This document shows, piece after piece, positions 1-5,277 of a stretch of 5,277 nt of DNA. Positions within the stretch are counted from its first letter, which is position 1. The number at the start of each line of letters is the position of its first letter. The notes beneath the pieces are model-generated. The model searched no databases and had not been told where the DNA came from. It saw only the letters and a program-made list of their open reading frames with translations. Origin of the DNA: Acidobacteriota bacterium (GTDB lineage Bacteria; Acidobacteriota; Terriglobia; Terriglobales; Acidobacteriaceae); contig JAGWML010000208.1 in the NCBI GenBank assembly GCA_028873155.1, positions 1-5,277 of the forward strand, given 5' to 3'. The translations under genes were made by a program, and so were the position numbers.

Positions 1-1
1 C

Positions 2-1033
2 ACGCTCCTTTTTCAGGGTGATTTCGCGGGCAAGGTCTTCTACACCGTTGGAACCGGAGTTGAGGATAACCAATTATTCGGGGTTGTACCAACTCCCCGC
101 GCTTCACTCGCGTACGTTTTGCAGAAACCGGGTCAATCGCGAATTCTGGGCGAGACCCGCATCCGCACGAGCTTTGGCAGAGGCGTAAAGGAGCCAAGCA
201 TTTTTGAGCAGACCGACTCGTTATATGACCAATTAGCAGCGCTGCCGAATGGATCGCAGCTCATCGCCCAATATCACGTTGGACAGATCGGGCCGGAGTG
301 GTCACGCACCTATGATGGAGGTATCGATCAAGAGCTCGCTCGTGGAAAAGCCAAGATCGGGATCACCTACTTCCATAACGAGTTCACAAATGGCATTGAA
401 TATATCCCAAGTCAGGGGCTTATTGACTTAGGAGTTCCGGCTACTGTTGCGGCTGCCGCAGCGTATGGGGCAACTGTCAACTCGCAGGCATTCCGGGCAC
501 AAGGGATAGAGTCGGACGCACAGCTCCAGCTTTCTCGGACCTTATTCGTACGCGGCGGTTATACGTACCTAGATGCCGTGGTCCAGCGCTCGTTCAGTTC
601 CGATGCGATCGGGCCAACGTACAATCCAAACTTCCCAACTGTTCCCATCGGTGCCTACTCGCCCCTCATCGGTGCGCGTCCCTTCCGCCGCGCTCCGCAC
701 TCCGGCTACTTCGGCATGAATTACACGCGCGGCAAGTTTGCCTCGTTGTTGACCGGAACGCTTGTGGGCAAGCGCGATGATAGCGACTTCCTGGCGTATG
801 ACGCCAACTACATGCCGACGATGCTGCTGCCGAATCGTAACCTGGATGCGGCATATCAACGCATCGACTTGAGCGCAAGCTATGCTGTGCGCTCGCACGT
901 GCAGCTCACCAGCCAGTTCCAGAACCTTCTTTCGGAGCATTACAGCGAGGCTTTCGGATACCCGGCCCTGCCGTTCACATTCCGCTCGGGTGTGCAGGTC
1001 ACATTGGGAGGTGAGTCCTGGAAGCTGAAGTAG
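2..1033 (+). CDS. btuB: TonB-dependent outer-membrane receptor, probably cobalamin/cobinamide (BtuB-type), C-terminal part only
   Basis: The frame is open from base 2 to the TAG at 1031-1033, giving 343 residues with no start in the window; the TTG at 119 is internal, because receptor-like sequence continues upstream of it. This is the C-terminal half of a beta-barrel that imports a bound ligand across the outer membrane using TonB/ExbBD energy; the plug domain and TonB box lie outside. Counting visible residues from base 2, family-like blocks are TPRASLAY (31-38), FGRGVKEPSIFEQ (58-70), FHNEFTNGIEYI (124-135), ARPFRRAPHSGYFGMNY (225-241), FQNLLSEHYSEAFGYPALP (306-324) and the last strand GVQVTLGG (330-337). 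An alanine-rich stretch around 148-155 fits an extracellular loop. The protein ends in WKLK rather than the usual terminal aromatic residue. The fold is clear; the cobalamin substrate is inferred from the adjacent btuCD and cobTSC genes, and a siderophore receptor cannot be excluded from this half alone. Confidence 0.88.
   Translation, partial: TLLFQGDFAGKVFYTVGTGVEDNQLFGVVPTPRASLAYVLQKPGQSRILGETRIRTSFGRGVKEPSIFEQTDSLYDQLAALPNGSQLIAQYHVGQIGPEWSRTYDGGIDQELARGKAKIGITYFHNEFTNGIEYIPSQGLIDLGVPATVAAAAAYGATVNSQAFRAQGIESDAQLQLSRTLFVRGGYTYLDAVVQRSFSSDAIGPTYNPNFPTVPIGAYSPLIGARPFRRAPHSGYFGMNYTRGKFASLLTGTLVGKRDDSDFLAYDANYMPTMLLPNRNLDAAYQRIDLSASYAVRSHVQLTSQFQNLLSEHYSEAFGYPALPFTFRSGVQVTLGGESWKLK
1006..1014 (+). 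promoter_or_regulatory. Strong Shine-Dalgarno-like sequence before btuC
   Basis: GGGAGGTGA closely matches the anti-Shine-Dalgarno consensus but lies inside the receptor's last codons, where it encodes part of the Gly-Gly-Glu of GGESW. It is about 27 nt from the TTG at 1039, too far to serve it directly. The nearest in-frame btuC codon at usable distance is a CTG at 1018, a rare start. It may be a coincidence of the conserved receptor tail, or it may load ribosomes for btuC. Confidence 0.3.
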
Positions 1034-1038
1034 TCTCC

Positions 1039-2091
1039 TTGGCGCAGAAAGCAGGGATCGACGCGCATCGGCCGAGCATGCGCACGGCGGCGGTTGTTAT
1101 TGCCCTCATACTCCTTCTGCTGTGCACGATTGTCCTGGGCGTTACTTGCGGAGCGGTTCACGTCTCGTTGCGCACCGTGATCCTGGCATTGCTGCATTCG
1201 CGTGCGCTGTCGGCGGAAGATCGCGTCATCCTGATGGAAATAAGACTGCCTCGCATCTTTGCAGCTGCTATCGTAGGTGCGGCTCTATCCGCTGCGGGAC
1301 TGCTGTTTCAGGGGCTCTTCCGGAATCCACTGGCCGATCCATATGTTATCGGCTCATCGGGTGGAGCTGTGCTGGGCGCGACCATCGGGATGGTACTGCT
1401 GCCTCAGGTTAGCTGGCTCGGATTCAGCGCCATCGCCATGATGGCGTTTGCCGGGTCCGTGGCAACCATAGCAGTGGTGTATAGCTTGGCGAGAGTCGGC
1501 GGGACCACGCAGGTGGTCACATTGCTTCTCGCGGGTTTTGCCGTCAGCACCATGCTGAGCTACTCGTCGTACTTCGTCGAAGTCCTCGACCGCGATTACG
1601 GCCTTGGACTGCGCGTGCTCGCGTCCTGGCTGCACGGATCTGTCGAAGTTCCGCGATGGACGCAGCTAGGAGTCATCGCGGTACTTCTCGTGGCCTCACT
1701 CGCCAGCGCGGCCATCCTCTCGCGGCGCCTGAATACTCTTGCCCTCGGCGATGAATATGCGCAGCAGCTCGGCGTTCATGTGGAACGCGTCCGCATCGGC
1801 ATCATCCTCACTGGATCATTACTGGCGGCTGTCGCCGTCTCGCTCGGTGGACTGATCGGTTTTGTCGGCCTGATCGTTCCGCACTTGGCGCGCTTGATCG
1901 CAGGCCCGGATCATGTCCGTCTTCTTCCCATCACGGTACTTACCGGAGCTGCCTTTCTCGTATTGACCGACACGCTGGCTCGCACCCTCCTGGCCCCTGC
2001 AGAACTACCCGTCGGCATCCTAATGGCCTTCATCGGCGGCCCGTTCTTCCTCTATCTGCTGCGGCGGAGGAAACGAGGATACGCCACATGA
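1039..2091 (+). CDS. btuC: Vitamin B12 ABC transporter permease BtuC (FecCD family)
   Basis: Inner-membrane permease that with BtuD would move cobamide from periplasm to cytoplasm. With the TTG start it has 350 residues, against about 326 for E. coli BtuC. A first hydrophobic segment lies at about 16-38 and further ones follow along the protein, consistent with the roughly ten-helix FecCD fold. Family blocks are RLPR (69-72), QGLFRNPLADPYVIG (91-105), GDEYAQQLGV (237-246, the cytoplasmic coupling region that contacts the ATPase), GFVGLIVPHLAR (274-285), TDTLAR (310-315) and ELPVGI (322-327). The start is uncertain: TTG 1039 lies 5 nt after the receptor stop but has only a weak GAAG before it; ATG 1078 (residue 14) sits just before the first helix and gives a more usual length, but also lacks a good ribosome site. 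The stop overlaps the btuD start by 4 nt. FecCD proteins also carry haem and siderophores, so B12 specificity rests on the neighbours. Confidence 0.93.
   Translation: MAQKAGIDAHRPSMRTAAVVIALILLLLCTIVLGVTCGAVHVSLRTVILALLHSRALSAEDRVILMEIRLPRIFAAAIVGAALSAAGLLFQGLFRNPLADPYVIGSSGGAVLGATIGMVLLPQVSWLGFSAIAMMAFAGSVATIAVVYSLARVGGTTQVVTLLLAGFAVSTMLSYSSYFVEVLDRDYGLGLRVLASWLHGSVEVPRWTQLGVIAVLLVASLASAAILSRRLNTLALGDEYAQQLGVHVERVRIGIILTGSLLAAVAVSLGGLIGFVGLIVPHLARLIAGPDHVRLLPITVLTGAAFLVLTDTLARTLLAPAELPVGILMAFIGGPFFLYLLRRRKRGYAT
2075..2078 (+). promoter_or_regulatory. Ribosome binding site of btuD
   Basis: GAGG ends 9 nt before the ATG at 2088, and a second purine block GGAGG lies further upstream at 2066-2070. 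Both lie inside the last codons of btuC and support the ATG within the ATGA overlap as the btuD start. Confidence 0.6.
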
Positions 2092-2864
2092 GATCCCTTC
2101 TCAGCTTCGAGCGCGTCTCGTTCTCGTTCGGGCACAGGAGAGTGTTTGATTGCGCCGACCTGCACATCGAGAACAGAACATGTACGGCACTGATTGGCCC
2201 GAACGGGGGTGGAAAGACAACGCTGCTCCGGCTGGCAGCAGGACTCCTTCAGCCTTCCTCCGGGCGGGTCTTGTTTGAAGGGACTAATATTACGGACCTG
2301 TCGCGGCGGGATGTGGCGCGAAGGATTGCATTGGTGCCCCAGCAGCTCGACATTCCATTCATGTTCACCGTGCAGCAGATTGTGGAGCAGGGACGCACGC
2401 CCTACATCGGCACGTGGGGAGGATTGAAAGCGCGGGATCGAAAAGCGGTGGAACGGGCGATCGAGCTGACCAGTATCGGCTCGCTACGGCATCGCATTTA
2501 CAACGAACTTAGCGGAGGCGAGCGCCAGCGCGTGAAAATCGCGCTTGGACTGGCGCAGGGGCCGGAACTGTTGCTGCTCGACGAGCCTACGCAGAACCTC
2601 GACTTCGGTCGACTGGTCGAATTGATGGCGCTCCTGCGCATGCTTCACCAGGAAGACATCAGTATTCTGGCGGCCGTTCACGATCTCGCGCTCATTCCTC
2701 ACACGTTCTCGTCCGTCGTCCTGATTTCCCCGGATGCGCCGTTGCTCGTCGGCTCACCGCAAGAGGTGCTTCGGCCCAACATTTTGGAGGGGGCGTTTCA
2801 ATGTCCCGCACCGGCATTCGACTTCAATCCAGATGTTTACCCCAGGGGAGAATTCGCGTTATGA
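2088..2864 (+). CDS. btuD: Vitamin B12 ABC transporter ATP-binding protein BtuD
   Basis: Cytoplasmic ATPase that powers the BtuC permease. It has 258 residues, a normal length for this family, and every catalytic element of an ABC nucleotide-binding domain is present: Walker A GPNGGGKTT (37-45, lysine 43), Q-loop glutamines at 85-86, signature LSGGERQRV (141-149), Walker B LLLLDEP (161-167, catalytic Glu166), D-loop NLD (170-172) and switch histidine His198. The tail after about residue 215 (VGSPQEVL onward) resembles the C-terminal extension of FecE/BtuD/HmuV importers. The ATG lies in an ATGA overlap with the btuC stop and its own stop lies in an ATGA overlap with cobT, so it is probably translationally coupled on both sides. 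ABC-ATPase identity is certain; the B12 assignment comes from btuC and the downstream cobamide genes, as FecE-type siderophore ATPases look very similar. Confidence 0.93.
   Translation: MRSLLSFERVSFSFGHRRVFDCADLHIENRTCTALIGPNGGGKTTLLRLAAGLLQPSSGRVLFEGTNITDLSRRDVARRIALVPQQLDIPFMFTVQQIVEQGRTPYIGTWGGLKARDRKAVERAIELTSIGSLRHRIYNELSGGERQRVKIALGLAQGPELLLLDEPTQNLDFGRLVELMALLRMLHQEDISILAAVHDLALIPHTFSSVVLISPDAPLLVGSPQEVLRPNILEGAFQCPAPAFDFNPDVYPRGEFAL
2844..2850 (+). promoter_or_regulatory. Ribosome binding site of cobT, decides its start
   Basis: AGGGGAG ends 10 nt before the ATG at 2861. This favours 2861 over the in-frame ATG at 2801, which would add 20 residues lacking any CobT similarity and overlap btuD by 64 nt. 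Confidence 0.6.
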
Positions 2865-3949
2865 CGATTTTGCAGCCCGCCGCCGCCGACCGCATTCGCG
2901 CGGTTGCTGAGTTCGTTGAGCCGCTCGAACCGGAAGACCTGGCACAAGCGACCGTGCATCTGAATGGGTTGACGAAGCCAATCGGCAGCCTCGGACAGCT
3001 TGAGTCCCTCGCCGCTCAGGTGGTCGCGATTCGCCGCGGCAAGCTGGAGGTTCCGCTGCGCAAAGCGGTGTACGTATTCGCCGCCGATCACGGCGTTGCG
3101 CGTGCTGGGGTGAGCGCGTATCCACCGGAGGTGACGGCGCAGATGGTGAAGAACTTTCTGAATGGGGGTGCCGCGATCAACGTGCTGGCCCGCCAGCATG
3201 GAGCGGAGTTGATCGTCGTGGATGCCGGAGTAGATGCGGAATTGGCCGAAAGCGCCGCGTTGCGCGCGATGAAGGTGCGGCGAGGAAGCCGGAACTTCCT
3301 GGAAGAGCCGGCGATGACCGACCCAGAAATGAGCGCCGCACTTGCGATCGGGATTTCGCTTGCGGAGGAAACACATAGGCGCGGTGTGCACCTCGTGGTT
3401 GCCGGAGAGATGGGCATAGGAAACACCACATCAGCAAGCGCCATCACCGCCATGCTTACGCAGCGCGATGCTGGCGAAGTAACAGGGAAGGGAGCCGGCC
3501 TGGACGATGCCGGGCGTAACCGAAAATTGAATGTGATTCGCCGAGCCCTGCGGAAGCACTTTCCCACTGGACAGAGTATGGATCCACTCGAAGTGCTTCG
3601 CTGCGTCGGCGGACTCGAAATCGCAGCTATGACCGGCTTCATGCTTGCCGCCGCGCGTCATCGGCAGATCGTGGTCTGCGACGGATTCATCTCGACGGCT
3701 GCCGCTGCAATTTCATGTGCTCTTGCCCCGCATGTCAAGGAGTACCTTATTGCCGGCCATTGTTCCGAAGAGCCGGGGCATCGCATTCTGCTGCGGCACA
3801 TCGGCATCTTGCCGCTATTGCGATTGAATATGAGGCTTGGGGAAGGCACAGGAGCTGTCCTGGCCATTCCGATCATCGAATCGGCGTTGCGGCTTTATTC
3901 CGAGATGGCAACCTTTGCGTCCGCGGGCGTGAGTGGAGCGAGCGCATGA
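2861..3949 (+). CDS. cobT: Nicotinate-nucleotide:dimethylbenzimidazole phosphoribosyltransferase CobT
   Basis: Cytoplasmic enzyme that transfers the phosphoribosyl group of nicotinate mononucleotide to a lower-ligand base, classically 5,6-dimethylbenzimidazole, making alpha-ribazole 5'-phosphate and nicotinate. It has 362 residues from ATG 2861, against about 356 in Salmonella. Diagnostic blocks are LTKPIGSLG (37-45), AADHGVA (74-80), NGGAAINVLA (101-110), GEMGIGNTT (182-190), GKGAGLDD (209-216), GHCSEEPGH (299-307) and RLGEGTGA (325-332). Glu328 in the last block corresponds to the catalytic glutamate (Glu317) of Salmonella CobT, and it is intact, so the enzyme looks functional. The gene sits between btuD and cobS with ATGA overlaps at both ends, which ties base activation directly to uptake. 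The sequence does not reveal which lower-ligand base is preferred; CobT enzymes are known to accept several benzimidazoles and purines. Confidence 0.97.
   Translation: MTILQPAAADRIRAVAEFVEPLEPEDLAQATVHLNGLTKPIGSLGQLESLAAQVVAIRRGKLEVPLRKAVYVFAADHGVARAGVSAYPPEVTAQMVKNFLNGGAAINVLARQHGAELIVVDAGVDAELAESAALRAMKVRRGSRNFLEEPAMTDPEMSAALAIGISLAEETHRRGVHLVVAGEMGIGNTTSASAITAMLTQRDAGEVTGKGAGLDDAGRNRKLNVIRRALRKHFPTGQSMDPLEVLRCVGGLEIAAMTGFMLAAARHRQIVVCDGFISTAAAAISCALAPHVKEYLIAGHCSEEPGHRILLRHIGILPLLRLNMRLGEGTGAVLAIPIIESALRLYSEMATFASAGVSGASA
3935..3938 (+). promoter_or_regulatory. Ribosome binding site of cobS, decides its start
   Basis: GGAG ends 7 nt before the ATG at 3946, inside the last codons of cobT. 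It supports 3946 as the start rather than the in-frame ATG at 3715, which would put 77 unrelated residues before the CobS domain. Confidence 0.65.
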
Positions 3950-4692
3950 TCGGGCCGCTCGAAGACATGGCCCTCGCGATGCAATTCATGACCCGTGTGC
4001 CAATCCGGTTCAAAAGCCTCGACGCGGCGCGGCTGAATCGGGCGTCGGCCTGGTTCCCTATGGTGGGACTGTTCGTCGGCGGGTTGGGCGCGATTTGCTA
4101 CCGAGCCGTTGTCTCCCATCTGGGAAGATCGCTGACGGCGCTCGTTGTGGTGCTGGTGATGATCGTCGTTACCGGCGGTCTGCATGAGGACGGGCTGGCA
4201 GATTGCGCCGATGCGTTCGGCGGCGGGTGGACGCGTGAAGACCGGCTGCGCATTCTCAAAGACAGCCGTATCGGAAGCTTTGGAGCGATTGCGCTGGTGT
4301 TGTCGCTCGGTGCTCGTGTGCTGCTCCTGGCCACGCTTCCTGCTGAAACGGTGCTGAGCTATCTGGTCTCAGCGCAGGTTTTGGCGCGATGGACGCCACT
4401 GCCGCTTGGCGCCGTACTCCGGCCGGCGCGAGGGCCGGATGGCCAGGGTGGACGTATCGCCGGCAGAACGTCCTGGTTTGCGTTCGCCATTGGTAGCGTA
4501 CTTGCACTGGCTCCCGTCTGCTATTTGCTGCGGCTTTCCGCGTGGCAACCAGTGCTGGCTACGTTGGCGGTCACGGTTGTGAGCGGTTTGTATTACCAGC
4601 GGCGGATCGGAGGAGTCACGGGCGATTGCATGGGCGCCACAATTCAGATCTCCGAGATTGCCGTTTACCTTTGCGGAGCGTGGATGCGATGA
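3946..4692 (+). CDS. cobS: Adenosylcobinamide-GDP ribazoletransferase (cobalamin synthase) CobS
   Basis: Polytopic inner-membrane enzyme that joins alpha-ribazole (or its 5'-phosphate) to adenosylcobinamide-GDP, releasing GMP and giving adenosylcobalamin (or its phosphate). From ATG 3946 it has 248 residues, essentially the E. coli length (247). Family blocks are FMTRVPI (14-20), an acidic block GGLHEDGLADCADAFGGG (77-94), probably the metal/phosphate-binding active site, ILKDSRIGSFG (103-113) and GGVTGDCMGA (222-231), the second conserved acidic block. Hydrophobic stretches at about 37-55, 62-77, 112-131, 176-196, 200-215 and 232-246 fit a multi-helix membrane protein. Stop and start overlap as ATGA with both neighbours. 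The order cobT-cobS-cobC matches the reaction order of nucleotide-loop assembly. No key residue appears to be missing. Confidence 0.96.
   Translation: MIGPLEDMALAMQFMTRVPIRFKSLDAARLNRASAWFPMVGLFVGGLGAICYRAVVSHLGRSLTALVVVLVMIVVTGGLHEDGLADCADAFGGGWTREDRLRILKDSRIGSFGAIALVLSLGARVLLLATLPAETVLSYLVSAQVLARWTPLPLGAVLRPARGPDGQGGRIAGRTSWFAFAIGSVLALAPVCYLLRLSAWQPVLATLAVTVVSGLYYQRRIGGVTGDCMGATIQISEIAVYLCGAWMR
4675..4678 (+). promoter_or_regulatory. Ribosome binding site of cobC
   Basis: GGAG ends 10 nt before the ATG at 4689. The ATG at 4684 is in a different frame and the in-frame ATG at 4542 lies deep inside cobS, so 4689 is the start that fits; it places the RHGET motif at residues 8-12, as usual for the family. 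Confidence 0.55.
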
Positions 4693-5255
4693 GAGACTGC
4701 GTTCTGATCCGTCACGGCGAGACTTCGATGGCCGGCCTATTCTGCGGTCACTCCGATCCGCCGCTGAATGATGCCGGCCGTCAGCAGATCGGGCTTGTCG
4801 GAGCCATGCTCGGCCAACGCCCGGATGTGATTTATGCGAGCGATCTGAGGCGGGCGCGTCAATCAGCCGAACTGATCGCATCGCACTTCGGACTTGCGGT
4901 GCATGTCCGGCCGGGCTTGCGCGAGATCGATTTCGGCGCATGGGAGGGCCTTTATTGGACGCAGATCGAAGAGCAGTTTCCCGCGGAGGCTCGAGCGTGG
5001 ATGGAGCGATACCCAGAGGGCAAGATTCCCGCGGGTGAACGCTACGAAACCTTTCGGGAGCGCGTGCGGCTGGAGATGAGGTTCCTGCTTGCAGAAGCTG
5101 AAATTCAGTCGCTGGTCGCGGTTACACATGGCGGCTTTATTCGAACAGCCCTGACGGAGCTGTATTCGCTTCCGCATGCCGAAGCGCATCGGTGGTCAGC
5201 TCAGTACGCGTCCATCGTTTCGATTCCTTTCGCGCAAGCTGGAGGAACGGCATGA
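4689..5255 (+). CDS. cobC: Alpha-ribazole phosphatase CobC (histidine phosphatase family)
   Basis: Cytoplasmic phosphatase that removes the 5'-phosphate from alpha-ribazole phosphate or, after CobS, from adenosylcobalamin 5'-phosphate. It has 188 residues, against about 200 in enterobacteria. The histidine-phosphatase (phosphoglycerate-mutase-like) signature is complete: RHGET (8-12, phosphorylated His9), PLNDAGRQQ (25-33), SDLRRARQSA (51-60, phosphate-binding arginine), LREIDFGAWEG (77-87, acid/base Glu79) and VTHGG (145-149, second catalytic His147). The block around 77-87 and the GHSDPPLN region resemble CobC more than glycolytic mutases. This family is broad, so on sequence alone other small-molecule phosphatases are possible; the ATGA overlap with cobS makes CobC by far the best call. 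Its stop overlaps the next gene's start in the same way. Confidence 0.93.
   Translation: MRDCVLIRHGETSMAGLFCGHSDPPLNDAGRQQIGLVGAMLGQRPDVIYASDLRRARQSAELIASHFGLAVHVRPGLREIDFGAWEGLYWTQIEEQFPAEARAWMERYPEGKIPAGERYETFRERVRLEMRFLLAEAEIQSLVAVTHGGFIRTALTELYSLPHAEAHRWSAQYASIVSIPFAQAGGTA
5241..5245 (+). promoter_or_regulatory. Strong ribosome binding site of the gene starting at 5252
   Basis: GGAGG ends 6 nt before the ATG at 5252. It is the best-placed Shine-Dalgarno match in the window and is the main reason to accept a real gene at the right edge. Confidence 0.7.
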
Positions 5256-5277
5256 CGCGCGAAAATCAAATCGTCGA
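5252..5277 (+). CDS. Start of an unidentified downstream gene, truncated by the window edge
   Basis: The ATG overlaps the cobC stop as ATGA, is preceded by a strong GGAGG, and reads MTRENQIV followed by Asp or Glu before the window ends. Only eight complete codons are visible, so no family can be recognised. No signal peptide or P-loop is seen, but neither would necessarily have appeared yet. From context it is probably another cobamide gene; the steps not covered here are the CobU/CobP kinase/guanylyltransferase, BtuF, an adenosyltransferase or CbiB/CobD. Existence is fairly sure; function is unknown. Confidence 0.6.

Noticed and set aside
1..118. A cobalamin riboswitch or promoter ahead of the TTG at 119
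   Set aside because: The stretch is open in the receptor frame and encodes recognisable receptor sequence (TPRASLAY), so it is coding; any riboswitch must lie upstream of the window.
2801..2860. 20-residue N-terminal extension of CobT from the in-frame ATG at 2801
   Set aside because: It would overlap btuD by 64 nt, the added residues do not resemble CobT, and ATG 2861 has a placed Shine-Dalgarno sequence and the ATGA overlap used at the other junctions.
3088..3642. 184-codon open frame on the minus strand inside cobT; similar long antisense frames at 2837-3391 and 4369-4941
   Set aside because: They lie opposite well-supported cobT, cobS and cobC, have Arg/Ser/Pro-rich low-complexity translations with no recognisable motif, and are expected as shadows of GC-biased coding DNA.
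3715..3945. 77-residue extension of CobS inside cobT
   Set aside because: CobS homology begins at the ATG at 3946, which gives the standard family length; the upstream part is the shadow frame of cobT.
286..3956. The 9-mer GATCGGGCC occurs at 286-294, 607-615 and 3948-3956
   Set aside because: The three copies sit in unrelated coding contexts with no shared flanks, regular spacing or palindromic form, so they look like chance and codon use rather than a repeat family or operator.
4418..4439. Perfect 7-bp inverted repeat TCCGGCC / GGCCGGA with an 8-nt loop
   Set aside because: It lies in the middle of cobS, encoding a conserved-looking loop (LRPARGPDG), has no following T-run, and such GC-rich palindromes arise easily here; not a terminator.
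4542..4688. 49-residue extension of CobC inside cobS
   Set aside because: The histidine-phosphatase fold begins directly with the strand before RHGET at 4689; the extension is a shadow of cobS.

Overview
The window is a gene-dense, plus-strand-only stretch of bacterial DNA carrying most of a vitamin B12 (cobamide) uptake and nucleotide-loop assembly operon. In order it holds the C-terminal part of a TonB-dependent outer-membrane receptor (probably BtuB-type), the inner-membrane permease BtuC, the ATPase BtuD, then CobT, CobS and CobC, and the first eight codons of another gene cut off by the window edge. The outer-membrane receptor makes this a diderm. The moderately high GC, the style of the receptor (RPFRRAPHSG, GYPALP, GGESWKLK tail) and the btuB-btuCD-cobTSC gene order suggest an acidobacterium (Acidobacteriota, Terriglobia-like). 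That placement is inference from remembered family resemblance, not a search result.

Layout: 2-1033 partial receptor (open from the window edge); 1039-2091 btuC; 2088-2864 btuD; 2861-3949 cobT; 3946-4692 cobS; 4689-5255 cobC; 5252 onward, start of an unidentified gene. The first junction has a 5-nt gap and an uncertain btuC start. Each of the other five junctions is the same 4-nt ATGA stop/start overlap. No intergenic stretch exceeds a few bases, so there is no room for an internal promoter, terminator or riboswitch between genes. Any cobalamin riboswitch would lie upstream of the receptor, outside the window.

How the genes fit together: the receptor would bring cobamide or cobinamide across the outer membrane using TonB energy, and BtuC/BtuD would carry it across the inner membrane. 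CobT activates a lower-ligand base (typically 5,6-dimethylbenzimidazole) to alpha-ribazole phosphate. CobS joins it to adenosylcobinamide-GDP. CobC removes the phosphate. Two expected partners are not seen: the periplasmic binding protein BtuF and the CobU/CobP kinase/guanylyltransferase that makes adenosylcobinamide-GDP. The truncated gene at the right edge could be either or neither.

I found no mobile element, RNA gene, CRISPR array or clearly new system. The content is a well-known pathway in a compact arrangement. The points worth a second look are the btuC start, the unbroken overlap chain, the missing partners and the receptor's non-aromatic C-terminus.
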